Of a stretch of DNA of 64,000 bases, positions 45,642 to 56,985 are shown one piece after another; the stretch's first letter is position 1; each line of letters begins with the position of its first letter. Under the pieces are notes generated by a model. The model did not search any database. It was given only the letters and a program-made list of their open reading frames with translations, and was not told where the DNA came from. The position numbers and the translations under genes were made by a program. Location of the stretch: positions 21,663,228-21,727,227 of the forward strand of contig CM039502.1 of the NCBI GenBank assembly GCA_022432975.1, given 5' to 3'. Source of the DNA: Begonia masoniana (lineage: Eukaryota; Streptophyta; Magnoliopsida; Cucurbitales; Begoniaceae).

Positions 45642-48600
45642 TGTAGCGACCCTTAAACTATTCCTAATTTTCCATGTAAATTTTTTTTTTTATACATCTC
45701 ACGTGAACTTTTAAATCAGAAGGTAAATCAAGAAAATCATTTAACAAAACAATACAAAATAAATTAAAATGCATGAAGTTTGAAAGAGGAACAACAGAAA
45801 ACATACGGCCCATAATTCGAAGGGCAAAAGGGGCACTTCGCCCCTAAAAACATGTGCCGATCGATCGGCTGTGTTAAAAATTATGGGGGCGATCGATCGC
45901 CCCTCATATCGGCGATCGATTGCCTCTACGATCGATCACCAGCCGATCGATCGCCCCTTTGGGCGATTGATTGGCACACTCTCTGGATTTTCCAGAGAGT
46001 GCCGACTCTTCTTGCCGATCGATCGCCACCTTAGGCGATTGATCGGCATGCTATCTGGAATCCGAAAATTCCAGAGAGCATACTTCGCACACTTTTCTAT
46101 TTTTCTCTTCCACTGCATATACCAACATTTCACCTATTCTTCCCTTCAACTTCAACATCAATTAAACCCATCAAAACACTTCAACATAAAACCACTCAAA
46201 ACGTATCCTAAACCCAATCAAAATGAGATCGAAACTATGAAATCCAACTGCATGGATAGCTCTAAAACTCGAGCAAATCCATACTTAACCTAAAACATCT
46301 CCATACATTACCATAAAAATCCAAATAAAAGCTTAGTAAAGCGTTTTATAAAAACAAGTTTACCAAAACATCAAAACGTCTTTTTATCAACTATCTAGAT
46401 ACCAAACATCCAAAAATATTTCTAACTATACAAATCCACCATCAGCCCAAAATAACCCGAATACCCTCAAAAAGCTTACTTACATCCCCACGGGTCAAAA
46501 TGCGCACCGACTGCCCAGCACACTCCCACGGGCCACTCTTCTTCAATATGCTCATTCCTCGGGTGGAGGGATCTCATCCTCACCTGTATCAAAATCACTT
46601 ACACCATACAGACAACTATGGTTAAGGCTCAGAAGCTTCGTAATGCAAATTCATGCTGTGCATATGAGTTTCGTAAATCATGCAGACTTTTAATCATATG
46701 TCATAGAACAGATTGTCATCGAGGTCTAAACCCACCAGATGGAGAGGGCACGTCCGGCAATTGGACAGCCCTTTCCATCTACCGGGGGGAAAAAATACTT
46801 ACATCCGTAAACAGCCATGCCTAAATCCCACCTCGCCATGACCAGAAAACAGATTACGTAGATTCGTTTCATTAGTTCATTTCTTTTCTTAAACACGTGC
46901 GGAAATTCATTTTCATGCTCTTTGAAAACCGTGATGCATGAAAAATTAAATGCATAAGATAAACATACAGCCTGTGTACCATTCAACGATAAAAAACATA
47001 ACCTATAAAAGCACTAATCCTAACTACCCATCAAAGCATTAACAAAACAAACTCCAATATTCCTCAACTCAACTTCGACATACGGTGTAGGCCAATTGGC
47101 CATAGTAAGTCACGAGAACTTACCTCGCGTCCTTTGCAATTCAAGCTCCGTCCACGAGCGTTGTTCACCTAAGGCAATGCACAACATTCGTCATTTAAAA
47201 CTGAGTTTACACCATTAAACTTCCAAACTAACGAAACCTTAACTAAGAAAATCTCCTAAAACTCTAAATCAACTCATTGAGGCATTTAGTCGAACAATTC
47301 ATACTCGACATTTCAAAAAACCCACCAGATGGAGAGGGCACGTCCGGCTGTTGGACAACCCTTTCCATCTACCGGGGGGAAAAACATACTTACATCCGTA
47401 AACAGCCATGCCTGAACCCCACCTCACCATGACCAGATAATAGATTACGTAGATTCGTTTCATTAGTTCATTTCTTTTCTTAAACACGTGCGAAAATTTG
47501 TTTTCATGCTCTTTGAAAAACGTGATGCATGAACAATTAAATGCATAAGATAAACATACAGCCTGTGTACCATCAAGACGATAAAAAACATAACCTATAA
47601 AAGCAACTAATCCTAACTACCCAATCAAAGCAATTAAACAAAACAAACTCCAATATTCCTCAACTCAACTTCGACATACGGTGTAGGCCAATTGGCCATA
47701 GTAAGTCACGAGAACTTACCTCGCGTCCTTTGCAATTCAAGCTCCGTCCACGAGCGTTGTTCACCTAAGGCAATGCACAACATTCGTCATTTAAAACTGA
47801 GTTTACACCATTAAACTTCCAAACTAACGAAACCTTAACTAAGAAAATCTCCTAAAACTCTAAATCAACTCATTGAGGCATTTAGTCGAACAATTCATAC
47901 TCGACATTTCAAAAAACCCACCAGATGGAGAGGGCACGTCCGGCTGTTGGACAACCCTTTCCATCTACCGGGGGGAAAAACATACTTACATCCGTAAACA
48001 GCCATGCCTGAACCCCACCTCACCATGACCAGATAATAGATTACGTAGATTCGTTTCATTAGTTCATTTCTTTTCTTAAACACGTGCGAAAATTTGTTTT
48101 CATGCTCTTTGAAAAACGTGATGCATGAACAATTAAATGCATAACATAAACATACAGCCTGTGTACCATCAAGACGATAAAAAGCATAATCTATAAAAGC
48201 AACTAATCCTAACTACCCAACCAAAGAAATTAAACAAACAAACTCCAATATTCCTCAATGCAACTTCGACATACAGTGTAAGCCAATCGGCCATAGTAAG
48301 TCACGAAAACTTACCTCGCGTCCGTTGCAATTTATGCTCCATCCATGAGCGTTGTTCACCTAAGGCAATGCACAACATTGGTCATTTAAAACCTAGTTTA
48401 CACCATTAAACTTCCAAACTAACGAACTCCAATATTCCTAAACGCAACTTTGACATATGGTGTAGGCCAATCGGCCATAGTAAGTCACGAGAACTTACCT
48501 CGCGTCCGTTGCAATTCAAGCTCCATCCACGAGCGTTGTTTACCTAAGGCAATGCACAACATTCGTCATTTAAAACCGAGTTTACACCATTAAACTTCCA

Positions 48601-49337
48601 AACTAATGAAACCTTAACTAAGGAAATCTCCTAAAACTCTAAATCAACTCATTGAGGCATTTTGTCGAGCAATTTGTGCTCGACATTTCAAAACCTCCAT
48701 AATGGAGTTTTTCCAAAGCTCCAAACCTGTAAAACCCTAACATTCACCAATAAATCGTCTAACTTCGTCCAACAATCACCAATACGTTGACTAGGGTCGT
48801 AAATAAGGTAACCCTAACAATTTTTAACTTAATCCGACAATTTCACAAAAATCCTAAACGAGCCCTAATCGTTTAAATTCTAGAAAACCAAAATCCAACA
48901 TTCAAAAACTATAGAATATTACCTAGAACGTTGATCAGAGAAGAAATCGTAAAGAGTCGGAGTCGATCGGAAGAAACTTCGGTCACCGGAGGAAGAAACG
49001 CGCGAGAGAGGGAGAAGAGAAATCGCAAAGTTCTCTGGAGAAAAGAAGAAATTCTTCAGAATGAATTTCGTGGGAGGCATTTGCCTTTTTAATAACAATT
49101 TGAGTGTTTAATGACCATTTCGCCCTTCATTTGGATTTTCTTATTTATTCCACCACTTATCTCGTAAATAAATCAATCGATCCGTTTTCTCTAAACTTCC
49201 TTATTTCACCGTAAATTCCAATTTATTATTAAGGCTCCATTAAAACTTTCCGTTCACAAAATAGACTTAATTTGACATATTTACAAAAATACAATTATTT
49301 AATGGAATATTAAAATCCCGTAAAACCGGGTGTTACA
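45642..49337 (-). mobile_element. Solo LTR 'I' inside Cassandra LTR1
   Basis: CAATT is duplicated at 45637-45641 and 49338-49342 around TG (45642) and CA (49337). 3696 bp, long because a 590-596-bp segment is tandemly repeated. Minus-strand LTR, related to J: starts TGTAACACCCGG and ends GGGTCGCTACA. Near its 3' end (45857-46065) are clusters of cgatcgatcgcc palindromes and ctctggatttccagag-type hairpins. No genes; frames at 47299-47487 and 47895-48083 are identical because of the duplication. Confidence 0.93.
46731..48560. repeat. 590-596-bp tandem duplications in LTR I
   Basis: cccaccagatggagagggca recurs at 46731, 47321 and 47917 (spacings 590 and 596). Copies two and three look nearly identical. 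A partial fourth, of about 180 bp, follows at 48425-48560. The result is four copies of the donor hairpin (near 47107, 47702, 48298, 48480) against a single acceptor-side arm at about 46600. Confidence 0.9.
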
Positions 49338-49788
49338 CAATTGGCAACGGATCACATAAGAACTCTGAAGTTAAAAGTGCTTCGGTGAGAGTCGTACCAG
49401 GTTGGGTGACCGACTGGGAAGTCCTTGCCAAACAAAGCCGTGAGGAGAGGATATTGGGCTATGGCCCAATCCCCATAGCGGACAATATCTTACTGGGAAA
49501 AGGGGTCGTTACAAATAGTATCATAGACTGTACACAACCAGAAATGTGGCCAACGGGGACGTTGGGCCCTCGAGGGGGGGTGATTGTGATGACCCAGATG
49601 TGTAAGTATGTATACAATGGCTGCACGAACCGGAACCTAGATGGCGGTACGTTCGCACGGGCGAACCGGAAGGTGACGGGTCGTAAAAAGGGGGTCGTCA
49701 CAATGCCACACCGCTTGGGGAAGTATGTGGAAATGAAACATATGTAAAGAGACCCTCCCAAGATAGTAAGACGCGTTTTGGAGCACAA

Positions 49789-49880
49789 TTGGCAACGGAT
49801 CACATAAGAACTCCGAAGTTAAAAGTGCTTCGGCGAGAGTAATACCAGGTTGGGTGACCGACTGGGAAGTCCTTGTCAAA
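49789..49880 (+). other. 5S rRNA-derived internal promoter in Cassandra LTR2
   Basis: Compared with plant 5S rRNA, box A (AAGTTAAGCGTGCTTGGGC) reads aagttaaaagtgcttcggc and the box C region (GGATGGGTGACCxxCTGGGAAGTCC) reads ggttgggtgaccgactgggaagtcc. The 3' promoter half is therefore nearly kept and box A has diverged at a few bases. It is not a real 5S gene: it lacks the first about 35 bases of 5S and has no spacer array. Confidence 0.85.
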
Positions 49881-50112
49881 CAAAGTCGTGAGGGAAGGAT
49901 ATTGGGCTACGGCCCAATCTCCAGAGCGGACAATATCTTACTGGGAAAAGAGGTCGTTACAATATTTTTAAAGTGAAGGAACCGACAAGTCGGTAAGTAA
50001 TTCTAACGGTTAAAATAGTTAGTTTATGCTTTATTGCATTACTAGGTGGAGATAATTTACATTTCTGTCTTGGATCTGGATCTGATAGAGTTTGATTGAG
50101 GATTGAAGGGAT

Positions 50113-51433
50113 ACATTTCTGTCGTGGACGGAGCTTGGATTTCAGCGTGCACGAAGTAAGTTCTCGTGATCTTCTCTATCCGATTGGCCTACACCGTACG
50201 TCGAGGTCGTCTCGAGGAGTTTTGGTGACGTGTTTATTTAATTGCTTTGGTTGGGTAGTTAGGGTTCGATCGTTTTTTTTAGGTTGATGTTGTGTTTTGA
50301 TGGTATGCTCCGTATGTATGTTTACTTTCTGTCATATTGAACTGTTCATGCATCACGTGTTTTAAAAGAACATAGAAAATGAATTTCCGCATGATGTTTT
50401 AAAGAAAATGGCGATGTGGCTTGGAGAGGGGCACGACCTATTGTGGAGACCGATTACGGGTTTGTCACAATACCACATCTATTGCATACTCATACAGTTA
50501 TACAGTTACAGGTCATGCGAGATGGGGCTCAGGCACAGCTGTACGTGTTGTAAGCGTGTACCCCCCCTCCCCCCCCCGTCTAGCTGGAAAGAGTAGTCCG
50601 ACCGCTGAATGTGCTCTCTCCGGTTAGGAAGCTGAGATCTCGATGACACCCACAGAGTAAAGATAAAGAAAATGCTGCATGATTTCTGAATTCATATGCA
50701 TAGCATGCATGTACATTTACTAGAACTTGCTGAGATTTTTATCTCATAGGTGTCTGTATGGTGTAGGTGACTACAAGGAAACAGGTGAGGACGAGATCCC
50801 TCCACCTGATGAGTGATGCAGTTGACGGAGGATGGCTTGCGGTGGTGTGTTGCGCAGTCGAGGCTTACCTGACCCGTGGGGAAGTACGTATAGGTTTTGG
50901 GGTTATTGGGATCGTCTGGGCCGATGGTTGTATAGACATTTTAGGTTGTTTGGGTCTGGACAGGTTTACGTACTGATGTTTGAAATGTTTTAGAAATTGA
51001 TTTTATGATCTTTCGTTTGATTTCAAAACAGGAGGATTTGTTTAGGTTTTAAACGTATCCACGCGAATTGTTTTTATGAAAATAGGCTATGTTTTACTTG
51101 AGTTTTAAGTTGTTATTTTGCGTGATTGAAGAAGTGAGGAATGGGTGAGATTTTGAGTGAGTAAGTTTGAGTCGGTTTGGAGTAATATTTCGGAAGACGT
51201 ATGAGTATCGGGTGTTTGATGTTAAATAGTATTGTGAAGGTGTATGTGATGTTAGTGGTGATTGTGGAAGAAATTGGGCATGTTTAAGTGGTGTTAAAAT
51301 ATGGTTTCCAAATTGTTTTTCGTAACATTAACGATTTCGATTTCGATTTAGATCCTGCCTAGAGTTCATATAAGTCTAAGTATAAAGGATAAAAAAAAAT
51401 ACGGAAAATGGGTACAGTGTTAGGGATGTTACA
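50113..51433 (+). mobile_element. LTR fragment 'M' in the element E 3' LTR
   Basis: Interrupts the alignment of the E LTRs between gaagggata (50104-50112) and gttttgttgtgaaaag (51434). It begins cgtggacggagcttgg, like the middle of LTR J read on its own sense strand, and ends gttagggatgttaca. It includes donor-like gaaGTAAGTtctcgtg (50155-50170), arms cctacacc (50188-50195) and ggtgtagg (50760-50767). No 5-bp duplication is found; the 5' end is truncated and part of E is lost. Confidence 0.75.
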
Positions 51434-52235
51434 GTTTTGTTGTGAAAAGAATATTTTTTTTATTTGTATTGAAATGTATAAAAAGGAAATATTTTGGAAA
51501 TCGATGAGTTACAAAGTATTATTTTAAAACGATATTTTATGTTAAATTGAGTGTGTGAATTTCAAATTCATTTCATGGGTGAGTAGTATTAATTTAAACA
51601 TGCATAGCATTGCTTTATAATTATTTTTAAATCATGCATTTAGGAAGGAGGAAGTTGGAAGTCGTGGTAACATAAGAACCAATTGAACTGGACTTGTCTC
51701 TTCGTGTGCGATAAGTATGACTGTGAAAATGATTGGGAGATTAACTATGTGTTCTCCTTGGGTTGAAAATCCCTAAACCTCTCCGGGAAGCAATGTGTAG
51801 GGTGGTCCTACAGCCTTACCGGTGAAAGCCCGGAAACTTGTAAGATTGTGTGATGGTCATATGCGTCAATTAGAGTGAATTACATTTTTGACATATCAAT
51901 TTGAATGTTAAAAGATTACATTGAATGTTTTGTGAAAGGATGACTTTAAATCGTGAAATATTTATTTTAAATTGCATAAGATTTATCTATTTGTTGAGAA
52001 TAGTTTTAAACTATGGTTAATGACATAAATTTTTAAATGGTTCAAATACAAATATGCATGCATTTTTATATAAATTGCATGAATTTCAAATCAAAACAAA
52101 TTGATTTTAAAAAAAATAATGTTAAGTTGATGATGAAGTATAGTCCTAGATAGTGTGGATAGAGGCTGGAATTAACTATTCTAACTGCTAGACTTATTTG
52201 CTGGACGTAAAACTTATTATGTGGATTATCTATAT

Positions 52236-52890
52236 AAGAAGTGAAATGACATGTTGGCAAAGTCGGTGGAAGTATGGTGAGAGGCACTGGAGTCCATAAT
52301 CCACTCATCAAACGGAGCATAGGGGGACGTAAACGAGGCAGTGTCAGCACGCGGAGTGAATTGACTTGGCACTGCCGGTGCAATATAGAGCGAACACTGT
52401 GTGGACGAATGACCTTGTTGATGACAGATCTGACATGTACCAAGATAGCCACTGCGACCGATGGTCGGTGCAAATAGCGGCATCCAGTGTTGTCCCGGGA
52501 AGGGATTTGGCACCCACAGAGAACCAAGTGAGGGTGAACCTGCAAGCAGCCACGGAGAGTTGGCCGGCCATTGCAGTGGGGCACCTTGTTTGGAGCGGTT
52601 GCCACCATGAGATCTGGCCAGGTTGTTGGATCGAACCAGGGCCACAATTGTAGTGGCAGGGGCATGCACATCAGTTGTAGGCGGATGCACATAGTGCAAT
52701 TAAGCCTCAAGGTTGAGCAACTTCTCGAGTAATTCGTTGAACCTGATCGAGTTTTAACAAGCTTGAATTGCATTAGCAAGACCCTGATAGAGATTGTCAA
52801 GCCCATCAAGGATGCGAATAGATAACTCATCAAAATCAACCGAGACATTCATCATGGCGAGCGCATCGATATTGGCCTTAATCTCTTACA
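52236..52890 (-). pseudogene. Copia G gag C-terminus and protease
   Basis: Open frame 52226-52699: a linker, CCHC knuckle CQICHQQGHSSTQC, then protease active site WIMDSSASHHTSTDFANMS. Copia proteases have DSGA; here DSSA, so the catalytic loop is altered. It ends at the boundary with element E near 52236, where the integrase should begin. To the right, gag is cut by solo LTR F (TATAC at 52891-52895). Confidence 0.82.
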
Positions 52891-52895
52891 TATAC

Positions 52896-55006
52896 TGTAA
52901 CGCCCCGAGTTTTCTGAACCCGGTTTGTTACTCATAAGCCCGTACATAACTAAGAAACCTTGGACTAAATTTAAAACTTCGCTCAAAAGTCAAAATTTAA
53001 TATATTTTTTTTAAAAAAAAAAGAAAACCTCAAAACATTTAAAGACTTGCAGCGGAAATCATTTGAGCAACAGTAGAGTTGAACAAAACTATGAAACATG
53101 GTTTGGAATGTTAAGAGACAATCGGCAAATAGGAAATAAAAGTTTAAACCGTGGAATACTTGCTAAGTCACAGAAGTCAAACGCATCTGCCGATGAATAA
53201 AGTCAACGGAAGAAGCAGAAACAACAAATAGAGGGCTTCTACCGATGACGTGGACCAGAAGAGTTGGAAACAAAAGACATCTCTCGGTGGACTACATCTA
53301 CCGATGACGTCAGCCAGATAAAACAATTAACCAACATCAACCGATAGCAAAACGACAAGTTTTGCGACTCGCATCTACCGATGGCAAAACGACAAAATCT
53401 CTCATCCCCTACTTCCGATAGGGTAAATTGCATATACCGATCACTAAACGACAAAGCATAATACCCACTCATACCGGTAGGGCAAAATCTACAACTTCTG
53501 ATAGGATAAACCTCATGTACCGATGACTTTACTGAGACATCATCCGATGGCTTTACTGAAGACATCTTCCGATAGAACAACACGACTCGACATCTGCCGA
53601 TAGACTTCATCTACAGACGAAGAACAGAATAACAACTCTAACTACGGAAAGGGATTTTTCACTTTACAGAAACCATTCAGAAACAATTTAAATCATTATA
53701 TTGTTCAAATCCAGTAAAAACCAACATTTAAAACCCAACAAATCACTAGTATCAGTAAATCTCATTACGTAATCAAAATACTAAAATCTCTACTGTTAAG
53801 AAAACTTGACATACTCAGATTAAATCTTTATCAACTAAACCCCCCCGTCAACCGCTGACATCAGTTAACCTGCCTCGTCAGTTTACCAGGCCGAAACATG
53901 AACGTACTCCTCCAACCACACCTAATCATCTGAGTATCCAGGAAATTCACCTGCAGTATCCTCAACACCTACATCACAAAACTCATCTATTAGCCTAATG
54001 CTAAGTAAGCAAAGCAGTAATGAAATGAAATGCTGAAACATAAATACCTAAACATGCAATTCCTACTTTCTCATCTCAGTTGCATTCACATTCATTCATA
54101 GGCTGATCTGATCCCTTGATTCCCTTGGGAAGTGGATCAATTTTCCCAATGTTATACATCCTCTACTCGATTAAGGGGCGGATGAATTCCCTTAATAGCT
54201 GATCTGATCCCTTGGTTCCCTTGGGAGTGGGATCAATTCTCCCAATGTCATAAATCCCTACTTAAGTTAAGGGGTGGATTAGTTCCCTTAATAGTTTATC
54301 TGTCACATTCAGTTCATACCTTACCATTCTTACATGGAAATTCATTTTCGTAATCTTTCAAAAAAAACATGATGCATGACATACAAAATCATTCACAAGA
54401 TACATAACCCTACTGTTTTGTGATGTAGGCCCGAAGGCACATGCATACTTTACTTACCTGGCTCTCTTGGAAATGCTCGGTTACAACTACTCTGGAAGCC
54501 CTGTTCACCTAATGTCATAAGCAGAATACCGATTAGATCACCACTAACCTTACTCTATATATCATTAAAAAAAACCTATGGAGCTAGTTTGGAAGCTCTG
54601 GTCATCGTACATTCTCAGCTCAGCACTAAACCCGAACTCAACTCACTCACAGCATTATCAAAATACGCACATTGCACTCTTTCTGCTACCTAGCCACTAA
54701 AATCTCAAGAAACGAAGGGAAAACTTACCTAGTTTGAAGGAGAATCGGGCGAGGAAAATCGCCAAGAGAGCTCGGCTGCTTGAGCTGAAAACCCGAACAG
54801 AAAAGTGTGAAGTGGAGGCGGCTACAGTGCATTAAACCCAATCCCTCATTCCTTAAATACATTATCCACTTTTAAATTTCTAATTTACATAAAAGCCCTT
54901 GCTTAGTCACTCATTAACCTAATCAATAATTCTCCCAATTTTTCCATGAAATTGCACATCATAAATTGATAAGTTAAATTCGGTTTAATTGAAACCGGGT
55001 ACTACA
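52896..55006 (-). mobile_element. Solo LTR 'F' inside copia G gag
   Basis: TATAC at 52891-52895 and 55007-55011 around TG (52896) and CA (55006). 2111 bp, minus strand, closely related to C and D (minus end GGGTTCAGAAAACTCGGGG then CGTTACA). Contains a catctaccgatgacgt array (53180-53600), two copies of a gctgatctgatcccttg unit (54098-54300), arms at 53968-53982 and 54415-54429, and a donor-like AGGTAAGT on the minus strand near 54456-54463. Confidence 0.93.
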
Positions 55007-55011
55007 TATAC

Positions 55012-55719
55012 TCTGTGATATACTCTGTGATGGATCAATCACTGAGTTTTAGATTATTTAATTGGTGATAGTATTGTTGTATGCGACCGCGAGACAGTGA
55101 CACATGGGTCTTGAAAAGAGCAGCCCAAGCTTCTGAAGCCGTTTTCGAAGCCGATACAAATTGGATAAGAGACGCATGAAGCGAGCCAACAATTGAATTG
55201 ACAATCAATTGATCCTAATGAAACCAATGAAGGTAGGCAAGGTTTGGCATGGTCGTTGTGGAGTCGGGCACTGTGATCATCGGAGGCGGGCAAAGAACTG
55301 AGCTATCGAGATAGCCAAACAGGTTATAGCCATGAAGAAGCGAATCAAACTGGATTCTCCATGCAACATAATTCTTAGAGGTCAGTTTCAGAGGAAGTTG
55401 CAAATGAACATTGATGGCCACGAGGGCAGGTGGCGAGTTGCCAGAGTTGCCGGTGACTCCAACAGAGTGCGGTTGCGATGATACGACAACAACAGTTTAG
55501 GTAGACATATAGATGGCTGGGATAGAGAGAACACCGTGAGCAGAAGGGCGAGATAACTAGAACCGCGAGTGGTCGGAGGCCAAAAACGCAAGAGGAAAAA
55601 TGTGCGTTCGTTGTCGCGCGAGTGGTCGGTGACTGAAAACACAAGAAGAGACCGTGCGTTCGGCACCGGCTGGGGTGACGGCTGGCAGCAGTTGAAGAAG
55701 AAAAACAAATTATGCCCTA
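55012..55719 (-). pseudogene. Copia G gag N-terminus
   Basis: Open frame 55215-55421 and its continuation: INVHLQLPLKLTSKNYVAWRIQFDSLLHGYNLFGYLD, the conserved N-terminal gag block of copia elements (the K-L-x-x-x-N-Y-x-x-W motif), then QLIVNSIVGSLHASLI and RSRIQQYYH-like words with a frameshift near 55215. The region 55422-55719 upstream is leader with short chance frames. Confidence 0.8.
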
Positions 55720-55736
55720 GGTATGTTCTGATACCA

Positions 55737-55856
55737 TGAAGGGAATTATCGTAAAGATGAATATTACTATTGATGAAAAGGAGTACAAATACTCCTGTGA
55801 GTAATTACAATAATCCCCAAATAATAATGACAATAATAATAATAATAGCTCTAATA
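55737..55856 (-). repeat. Copia G 5' LTR and primer site
   Basis: 120-bp LTR. Immediately inside it, at 55720-55736, the minus strand reads TGGTATCAGAACATACC, whose first part matches the initiator tRNA-Met primer site. The target-site duplication TCTAT follows at 55857-55861. Confidence 0.85.
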
Positions 55857-55861
55857 TCTAT

Positions 55862-56075
55862 GGCATGGCTTAACTGCGGTGGCTCCGTTCGTCGGTTGGT
55901 CCCTTAAAAATGATTGCTTGAAGCCAAGAAGATGGGTTCTCTTCCATTGGGGGTGAGCTCATAATCGAAATGGGGTCGTGGCTCACGATTCTAGTGATAG
56001 CAACCTTTGGAGAAGTACCTATTGAAGTATTTGAGAAAGGAGATGGACCATATTGTTTTGAGAAGGCTGTTGTTA
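55862..56075 (+). pseudogene. GT61 glycosyltransferase pseudogene, part 2
   Basis: Continues part 1 in frame across copia G: WHGLTAVAPFVGWSLKNDC...RWVLFHWG, then a one-base insertion in a G run (near 55947-55953) shifts the frame. It goes on as MGSWLTILVIATFGEVPIEVFEKGDGPYCFEKAVV up to 56075. FEKAVVMRHN-type sequence is the family's conserved centre and is split by element H exactly between the Val and Met codons (TSD TGTTA). Confidence 0.8.
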
Positions 56076-56522
56076 TGATAACCTTTGAACCTGCAAAACA
56101 AGGGTTATGCAAGAGAAAAGGATATGAAGTGGTTTTCTCGGAAATCCAAGAATACCAACAATTTGAACAAACCAAATATATCAATTGATGTCCAAATTGC
56201 AGTTAAATTTGGAGGGGAACTTACCACATGAGTGTTGAATAAGACTTGCAAATTACAAGAAAAAATAACGTAAAACAAAGAAAATATGCAAAGGGTCTCG
56301 TAATCAGTCCGATGGGCAACCTAGAGCACCTTTGGGGAATGTAATCTTCCAAGGAAGATTACAACAGCACAAGTTCTGGTTTGGTCATCTTTCTCTCTTA
56401 TCGAAGGTCTTAGAAAGAGGTAGAGAAGATGATGATAAGTGTCTCCAAGAAACCACAGACTTAGAGAACAATTCGGAGGCACAACTCCGCTCGATTGATG
56501 ACAACTGAGGTATTACCTTGAG
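56076..56522 (-). repeat. Element H 3' LTR, truncated
   Basis: Matches 59270-59720 from tgataacctttgaacctgc to gaggtattaccttgag, then switches to protease coding sequence at about 56522, the deletion junction. Confidence 0.85.
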
Positions 56523-56985
56523 TATAATATTGTCCTAGTCGTAAGTGACTGGCATTCATAGGTATGACATCACAAGGATGGAATCCTTGTATTTTCCTAT
56601 GGAAAATTCAATGGCAACTTGTTTATTGACTTTTATGTCATTTCTATCGTCTAACCATCGTAACTTATAGGGTTTTGGGTGTGGACTAGTATCTAGCCCT
56701 AATTTTTCCACCATGTCCTTGGAAGCTACGTTGGCACAGCTTCCTCCATCGATGATTAATGAGCATACCTTATCCTTGATTAAACAACGAGTATGAAAAA
56801 TGTTCTCTCATTGACATTGCTCATCGATAGTCTTTGATACTAGTACACGTCATATGACCATTAGAAGAGGTCCATCATGGGCATGGTAAACTCCATCTCC
56901 GGATCCCTCCTCCCCTATAGTCTTCTCTTCTTGCTCATCTTCACTTTCTATTCTCTCCAGTTTCATCCCTGATTATCATAACACG
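56523..56985 (-). pseudogene. Element H protease region
   Basis: Minus strand contains CSLIIDGGSCANVASKDMVEKLGL near 56690-56760, a gypsy aspartic protease in which the active site reads DGGS instead of DSG/DTG, and later LCDVIPMNASHL. There are stops and frameshifts between blocks. Truncated before reverse transcriptase. Confidence 0.7.

Larger units (their letters stand above)
45436..49961 (+). mobile_element. Cassandra-type TRIM with 5S rRNA-like LTRs
   Basis: Short non-coding LTR element. LTR1 45436-49513 (about 377 bp once solo LTR I is removed), primer site tagtatcatagactg at 49516-49530, a roughly 70-bp internal region, LTR2 49585-49961. TSD ATATT at 45431-45435 and 49962-49966. Each LTR carries a 5S rRNA-like segment (aagaactc(c/t)gaagttaaaa, gtgcttcgg, ggttgggtgacc, ctgggaagtcc) at 49339-49440 and 49789-49880. 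Cassandra elements use this as an RNA polymerase III-type promoter. No protein is encoded. Confidence 0.93.
39293..52235 (+). mobile_element. Degenerate LTR element 'E' inserted in copia G
   Basis: 5' LTR 39293-41287, primer site ttggtatcatagc (41290-41302), internal 41288-44880 (holding solo LTR D), purine tract cggaggagaa before a 3' LTR starting at 44881. The 3' LTR is interrupted by Cassandra (45436-49961) and LTR fragment M (about 50113-51433) and breaks off at about 52235, some 440 bases short of its expected end. No coding frame survives; short words near 44090-44300 recall RT (tatagagaatgaaacaaatt) but are too decayed for a firm call. Confidence 0.8.
44881..52235 (+). repeat. Element E 3' LTR, split and 3'-truncated
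   Basis: Segments 44881-45435, 49967-50112 and 51434-52235 align in order with 39293-40847 of the 5' LTR. The sequence departs at gattatctatat (52223-52235) and becomes copia G. The roughly 440-bp LTR end, and copia integrase sequence next to it, are gone, so one deletion removed both. Confidence 0.82.
27652..55856 (-). mobile_element. Ty1/copia element 'G' inserted in the GT61 exon
   Basis: Two 120-bp LTRs (27652-27771 and 55737-55856) flanked by TCTAT at 27647-27651 and 55857-55861. Minus strand: primer site beside the right LTR, gag (55012-55736 and 52480-52895), protease (52240-52400), end of integrase (38750-39290), RT and RNase H (27772-29107 and 38530-38750), purine tract at 27772-27785. 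It is spread over 28 kb by elements C, E and F. Integrase N-terminus and core are missing at the E/G boundary. Short LTRs and the gag type fit an Ale/Retrofit-like lineage (inference). Confidence 0.88.

Noticed and set aside
49385..49747. 120-codon frame over the 5S-like region
   Set aside because: It spans Cassandra LTR1, the primer site and LTR2, which are non-coding.
49789..49880. True 5S rRNA gene
   Set aside because: The 5' third of 5S is missing, box A has changes, and it sits in an LTR with target-site duplications; Cassandra explains it.
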